Shown here piece after piece: positions 32,839 through 36,648 of a stretch of 36,648 bases of DNA. Source of the DNA: Saprospiraceae bacterium (GTDB lineage Bacteria; Bacteroidota; Bacteroidia; Chitinophagales; Saprospiraceae); contig JABWAJ010000002.1 of assembly GCA_013361075.1 (NCBI GenBank), positions 1 through 36,648 on the forward strand, given 5' to 3'. The notes under the pieces were generated by a model, which saw only the letters and a program-made list of their open reading frames with translations, was not told the origin of the DNA and searched no databases. Position 1 is the first letter of the stretch. The number at the start of each line of letters is the position of its first letter. The position numbers were made by a program, and so were the translations under genes.

Positions 32839-33375
32839 TCAATCTTTTTTGGGAGAAGTCTTTTCTGCTTTTTGGAAATTCAACGAAACGGAATTGATGC
32901 AATACCGCAATCCTGTAGGTTTAGGCCCGTCGTCAAATACGTGTCCCAAATGACCATCGCAGCGGGCGCACACCACTTCGGTACGGGTCATGCCATAACT
33001 GGTATCTTCGTGAGAAATGACATGTTGGGGCTTAATAGGCTCATAAAAACTAGGCCAGCCGGTGCCGGAATCAAATTTTGTTGTTGAATCGAACAATGGC
33101 AGCCCACAGGCAGCACAGGTATAGGTTCCGGCATCGTGGTTGTCCCAGTATTTACCCGTAAACGCCCTTTCTGTGCCTGCTTGCCGCAAAACGTGGTAAG
33201 CCTGTTCGCTGAGCTGCGCTTTCCATTCAGCGTTTGATTTGACTATTTTTTTGACCATTTCACCTGTAGCAACAGCTTCAGGCGGATTGCTTTTTTGGTT
33301 GTGCTTGGGTTGTGCGTGGTTGCATGACCAGACTAAAAGCGCAAGGGCAAACAGAAAAAAACGATTGTTTTTCAT
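32839..33375 (-). CDS. msrB: Peptide-methionine (R)-S-oxide reductase lipoprotein
   Basis: MsrB reduces methionine-R-sulfoxide in damaged proteins. The start is placed at the ATG at 33375, giving 178 residues with a lipoprotein-like signal ([10 protein letters not shown], Cys 18) and hence a periplasmic location. Family motifs are [14 protein letters not shown] and [15 protein letters not shown] (four zinc Cys), [11 protein letters not shown], and the catalytic Cys in RYCINSVSL. The 34 additional residues of the track ORF lack a signal. The transglutaminase-like gene follows at 10 nt. Confidence 0.94.
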   Translation of the reverse strand: MKNNRFFLFALALLVWSCNHAQPKHNQKSNPPEAVATGEMVKKIVKSNAEWKAQLSEQAYHVLRQAGTERAFTGKYWDNHDAGTYTCAACGLPLFDSTTKFDSGTGWPSFYEPIKPQHVISHEDTSYGMTRTEVVCARCDGHLGHVFDDGPKPTGLRYCINSVSLNFQKAEKTSPKKD

Positions 33376-33567
33376 AATGACATAGTTTTTGAATGGTGAA
33401 GACGCTGCCGCACTGGACAAGAACGATCTTCTGTTGATACAGATTGTATTCAGGTGCGACGGCATGTGACAGATCAATATACGATTGATACCGTGCTTTA
33501 GTTTTCCTGTACTCGCTCAACTGTAGCCGCCGCGACAATCGAAAGGCCCGCTGAATCCTGCTGCTTT

Positions 33568-33600
33568 TTGCAATGCTCTTCTTTTTTAGTAGCATTGCAA
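33568..33600. repeat. 10-bp inverted repeat upstream of the PepSY gene
   Basis: TTGCAATGCT (33568-33577) and AGCATTGCAA (33591-33600) pair exactly around a T-rich 13-nt loop, ending 20 nt before the ATG. It could be an operator or a leader hairpin. Confidence 0.5.
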
Positions 33601-33619
33601 TCTAAACAGATCATTCACT

Positions 33620-34183
33620 ATGCAGCAAAATACTGGTGCCATCGCAGAACGAACCCGCCTATACCGGAAATTACACCGGTGGGTGGCTGTGCCCTTGTTT
33701 GCCTTTATGTTCCTGATCGGCTTCACCGGATTATTGCTGGGGTGGAAAAAACAAACAAATCTGTTGCCGCCAACTGCCCGGGGCGCTTCTGCTGAACCAA
33801 GTGCCTGGTTGCCTTTGGACAGCCTCCGGCACATCGCACAAATTTACGCTACCGACAGCCTTCAAAAAAGTGACGCCATTGACCGAATCGACATTCGCCC
33901 CCAAAAGGGCATTGCCAAAATCGTTTTTGCCGATCATTTTTCAGAACTCCAACTTGATTGCACTACCGGCCAAATCCTAAGCGTCAATGCCCGTTATTCG
34001 GATATTCTGGAAAAAATACACGATGGTTCCATTCTCGATTATTGCTTCCATACCAGCAACGATCAACTCAAACTTGCCTACACAACGATCGTTTCCCTGA
34101 GCCTCCTCTTGCTGTCGTTCAGCGGCTTTTGGCTGTGGTATAATCCAAAACGCATCCGAAAGATGAAGGAAAGAAAGGGATAA
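33620..34183 (+). CDS. PepSY-domain two-TM membrane protein
   Basis: This 187-residue protein has an N-terminal RKLHRWVAVPLFAFMFLIG segment typical of PepSY-associated TM proteins. A periplasmic PepSY-like domain follows (RIDIRPQKGIAKIVFADHFS, then LQLDCTTGQILSV), and a second TM (TIVSLSLLLLSFSGFWLWY) with a basic cytoplasmic end. Such proteins are often encoded beside TonB receptors for iron or siderophores. The next gene downstream, 338 nt away, is a TonB receptor, so a shared role in metal uptake is possible but unproven. Confidence 0.82.
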   Translation: MQQNTGAIAERTRLYRKLHRWVAVPLFAFMFLIGFTGLLLGWKKQTNLLPPTARGASAEPSAWLPLDSLRHIAQIYATDSLQKSDAIDRIDIRPQKGIAKIVFADHFSELQLDCTTGQILSVNARYSDILEKIHDGSILDYCFHTSNDQLKLAYTTIVSLSLLLLSFSGFWLWYNPKRIRKMKERKG

Positions 34184-34312
34184 GAACGGGCAGAGAACGA
34201 AAATATCAGATCCCGGTATTGCTTCATTCGGAGCCTGCCCTGCTTCTTTACTACAGAAAATGCCTGGAGCTCCTTTCTAAGTCCATAGCAGGTTGAATCG
34301 TATGTAAAAAAA

Positions 34313-34379
34313 TGATTTTCAGTTTTTTGAACTACAATCAGGTTTGATTTTCAGTTTAAGTCCAGCCCTTGATTTTCAG
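34313..34379 (+). repeat. Three direct repeats of TGATTTTCAG
   Basis: Exact 10-mers at 34313-34322, 34345-34354 and 34370-34379 are spaced 32 and 25 nt apart. The first two share the longer TGATTTTCAGTTT. They could be binding sites for an activator of the receptor gene. Confidence 0.55.
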
Positions 34380-34446
34380 AAAAGCGCCACCTACAACACC
34401 CATCCGGGCACTACTTTCACAAACAGAATGAAAAATGGGTCAAAAA

Positions 34447-34488
34447 CCGCCTCGGCACAACAAATTTGGAAACTCGTTGGCGAGGCGG
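34447..34488. repeat. Inverted repeat CCGCCTCG / CGAGGCGG
   Basis: Eight exact GC-rich base pairs enclose 26 nt, ending 33 nt before the receptor ATG. It would form a stable hairpin in the receptor leader, or mark a regulator site. Confidence 0.45.
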
Positions 34489-34521
34489 CACAAAGTATTA
34501 AACAATAAAACTTAACAAATC

Positions 34522-36648
34522 ATGAAGAAATCACTACTCAGCCTTTTTCTGGCGGCAGTATGCACTATTGGTTTCGCTCAACGTGGTTCGGTCTCCGGCA
34601 TGGTCACCGATCAGGAAACAAAGGAACCTCTTATTGGCGCCAACATTTTTGTGAGCGGTGCCACATCCGGCACAGCCACAGACAATTCTGGCAAATATAC
34701 GCTCGATTTGCCTGCCGGTAATCAAAAACTGATTGTTTCCTATGTCGGGTTTAAGACCACAGAACAAAGTGTGATGGTTCCGGCCGGCGGCAATGTTACC
34801 CTTAATGTGGAACTCGAAAGCTCCGGCCTGTTGGGCGAAGAAGTGATTGTTTCGGTTTCGCGCAAAGCGGAAAAACTGACCAACGCCCCGGCTACAATTA
34901 CAGTGATTGGAGCGCAAGCCCTGAGCGAACAGCCTTCGTTTAATGCGGCTGAACTATTGGGGAGGCAAAAGGGTGTGGACTACGTGCGTTCAGGGGTATT
35001 GGGCATTGGGGTAAACGCCCGCGGATTCAACAGTGCATTTAACCCTAAAAACCTTCAAATCAACGATGGCAGGTTGTCTTCGCTGATTGCCACCGGGCTA
35101 CCGCTTGGCGCATTGAGCACAACGGTAAAAGAAGATATAGAACGGGTGGAAGTGGTTCTCGGCCCTTCTTCTGCGTTGTATGGCCCGAACGCACACAATG
35201 GTTTACTCAACACCATTACCAAAGACCCGCGCACTTCGCAGGGAACCACCATTGCACTGGGCGTTGGCAACCAGAGTGTGATTACCGGTCGGGTGCGTCA
35301 TGCCACTAAAATCAGCGATAAGCTGGCATTCAAAATCAGTGCAGAATATACGCAGGGCGAAGAATTTGATTTTACGGATACCGTTTATTTCAACTATACC
35401 GGATTTGACAGTCCGCTTTTTGGCGGCCCGGGCAATGGTTCGCAGATCATTCGCCACGCTGTGCCGGAACTCGAACTGGACCGGAAATTTAACTCGCTCC
35501 GCGGGGAAGCAGGCTTGTACGTTGCCCTGAACAGCAAATCTGACCTGATTTTTTCGGGTGGGTACAGCAAAAGCAACAACATCGGGAATACCAATGCTGG
35601 CCGGAACCAGATTAAAGACTGGACCATAGGCTGGGGACAGGTGCGCTATGTTTCCCCACGGCTTTTTGCGCAGTTATATTACACAAAGTCGGGTACGGAA
35701 GACACCTACGCGATGAACCAGCGCACCCAGAACTACCTGAGTTTTAAAGACGCCGGTTTCCCGGAAGCAGAAGCCCTGAGCCGTTCGTTTTCTGAACAGT
35801 GGTTTGGCATTTCTCCACAAGTGGGCATTGCCCTGAAGCGCGGAGCCGTTTTCAAAGACAATTCCAGCCGCATCAATGGCGAACTCCAGTACAACAACAA
35901 AGCAGGCAATCTTTTTGACTTCATCGTTGGTGTTCAGTACCAGGGCGACAAAGCCAATAGCGACGGCACTTACCTCCTGGACGCAGACGGTGCCATCAAT
36001 GTCGGCCAGATTGGCGGCTACCTGCAATTAGAGCGACAGTTTGGAGACCATTTCAAAGTCGTGCTGGCTGGCCGTGCCGATAACCATGATCTGTATGGGT
36101 TTAACTTCATTCCCAAAGCGGCGCTGGTGTATTTTAACAATACCGGTTCGGCACGCCTGACTTACGGAAAGGGCATTGCTGCACCTACTATTCTGAACCT
36201 CGAAGCCAATATTTTCGGAGGGGTATTGTTGGGCAACGGAGCAGGCTTTACGCTGTCAGACGGTTCAAAAATTGAGGCACTGACAGTAGAAACCATCGAA
36301 ACTTTTGAAATCGGGTACAAAGGCACGCTGGGTAAAAAATTGTTTTTCGACGCCAATGCCTACTACAACATTTCTCAAAACTTCCTCAGTCCGGCCATCA
36401 ATATTGCTACAAATGGCCGTACAGTAACACACCGCGGAGACCAGCCAATGAGCGAAGTAGTGCCCGGAACACCTGAAACAGGTGCAACACTGGTGCTGAC
36501 TTACCTGAATTTTGGAGAAGTGGACACTTATGGCGCAGACGTGTCGCTGAGCTACAGTTTCGCCGACGGCCTGCTGGGAACGCTCAACTACTCGTGGTTT
36601 GATTTCGACCTCAATGTCAATGACCTTGCCAACGACGGCAACCGGAAT
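34522..36648 (+). CDS. TonB-dependent receptor, 3' truncated by window edge
   Basis: The frame is open from the ATG at 34522 to the last base (709 codons) and is missing from the ORF track because it has no stop in the window. A signal peptide (MKKSLLSLFLAAVCTIGFAQ) is followed by a carboxypeptidase-regulatory-like domain (VSGMVTDQETKEPLIGANIF). A plug comes next (ATITVIGAQALSEQPSF, DIERVEVVLGPSSALYGP, LNTITKDPRTSQG), then at least the first two thirds of the barrel. The plug is of the classical siderophore/vitamin type and not SusC-like. The nearby PepSY gene suggests iron uptake, but the ligand is not determined. Confidence 0.93.
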   Translation, partial: MKKSLLSLFLAAVCTIGFAQRGSVSGMVTDQETKEPLIGANIFVSGATSGTATDNSGKYTLDLPAGNQKLIVSYVGFKTTEQSVMVPAGGNVTLNVELESSGLLGEEVIVSVSRKAEKLTNAPATITVIGAQALSEQPSFNAAELLGRQKGVDYVRSGVLGIGVNARGFNSAFNPKNLQINDGRLSSLIATGLPLGALSTTVKEDIERVEVVLGPSSALYGPNAHNGLLNTITKDPRTSQGTTIALGVGNQSVITGRVRHATKISDKLAFKISAEYTQGEEFDFTDTVYFNYTGFDSPLFGGPGNGSQIIRHAVPELELDRKFNSLRGEAGLYVALNSKSDLIFSGGYSKSNNIGNTNAGRNQIKDWTIGWGQVRYVSPRLFAQLYYTKSGTEDTYAMNQRTQNYLSFKDAGFPEAEALSRSFSEQWFGISPQVGIALKRGAVFKDNSSRINGELQYNNKAGNLFDFIVGVQYQGDKANSDGTYLLDADGAINVGQIGGYLQLERQFGDHFKVVLAGRADNHDLYGFNFIPKAALVYFNNTGSARLTYGKGIAAPTILNLEANIFGGVLLGNGAGFTLSDGSKIEALTVETIETFEIGYKGTLGKKLFFDANAYYNISQNFLSPAINIATNGRTVTHRGDQPMSEVVPGTPETGATLVLTYLNFGEVDTYGADVSLSYSFADGLLGTLNYSWFDFDLNVNDLANDGNRN

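Larger units (their letters stand above)
34184..34521 (+). other. 338-nt non-coding region upstream of the TonB receptor
   Basis: No ORF of note and no TAnnTTTG box was found. It holds three direct copies of TGATTTTCAG (34313, 34345, 34370) and the inverted pair CCGCCTCG (34447-34454) / CGAGGCGG (34481-34488), described separately. Confidence 0.6.

Noticed and set aside
34184-34521. tRNA or other known small RNA gene in the longest non-coding gap
   Set aside because: No cloverleaf, TPsiC-like box or known riboswitch core could be found by eye here or in the other gaps.

Overview
The window reads as chromosomal DNA from a member of the Bacteroidota, probably of the Saprospiria/Lewinella-like type. 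No database could be searched, so the lineage is an inference. It rests on two large TonB-dependent receptors with carboxypeptidase-regulatory N-termini, weak or absent Shine-Dalgarno sequences, many exported proteins whose signal peptides end in AQ or SQ, the small DUF2795 protein, and repeated occurrence of the Bacteroidota -7 promoter motif TAnnTTTG upstream of genes. There is no rRNA, tRNA, CRISPR array, integrase or recognisable insertion sequence.

Layout. 1-1939: the 3' part of a COG3950-type ATPase gene and an HNH nuclease gene overlapping by ATGA; this is a Septu-like (PtuAB) or retron-associated defence pair cut by the window edge. It is followed by a perfect 19-bp palindrome and a heptamer tandem repeat. 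2011-5934: an Oar-like TonB receptor and a DUF2064 glycosyltransferase. 6174-11608: mostly housekeeping genes (a BioD/Pta-N-like P-loop protein, CoaD, a WD40 propeller, two pseudouridine synthases) with two small unknown proteins and a family of G-rich repeats. 11668-12618: an Rpn-family PD-(D/E)XK nuclease with a KAEG tandem repeat. 12897-16237: a secreted GH20 hexosaminidase and a secreted helical protein. 16350-17968: peroxiredoxin, ClpS, XisH and XisI on one strand. 18091-23426: an exported TPR-like protein, then EamA transporter, RdgB, DUF4340 protein and a two-TM protein, then two small exported proteins.

23499-28676 is a tripartite export locus. A divergent MarR-type regulator faces an ABC ATPase, a lipoprotein membrane-fusion subunit, an FtsX-like permease of the DevC type, and a TolC-like outer-membrane channel. 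The intergenic region holds a full Bacteroidota promoter overlapped by a dyad that looks like the MarR operator. 28756-33375: an NHL-repeat lipoprotein, a large unknown helical protein, a DUF2795 protein, and an MsrB lipoprotein followed by a transglutaminase-like protein. 33620-36648: a PepSY membrane protein and the first 709 codons of a second TonB receptor that runs off the end.

The points most worth a second look are the truncated Septu-like pair, the XisH/XisI pair with no excision element around it, the MarR-controlled DevBCA-TolC-like exporter, a 137-nt nested inverted repeat inside that exporter locus, the stand-alone Pta-N-like protein, and several families of intergenic repeats. 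I did not find a clear wholly new multi-gene system. The defence-like and Xis modules are the nearest candidates.
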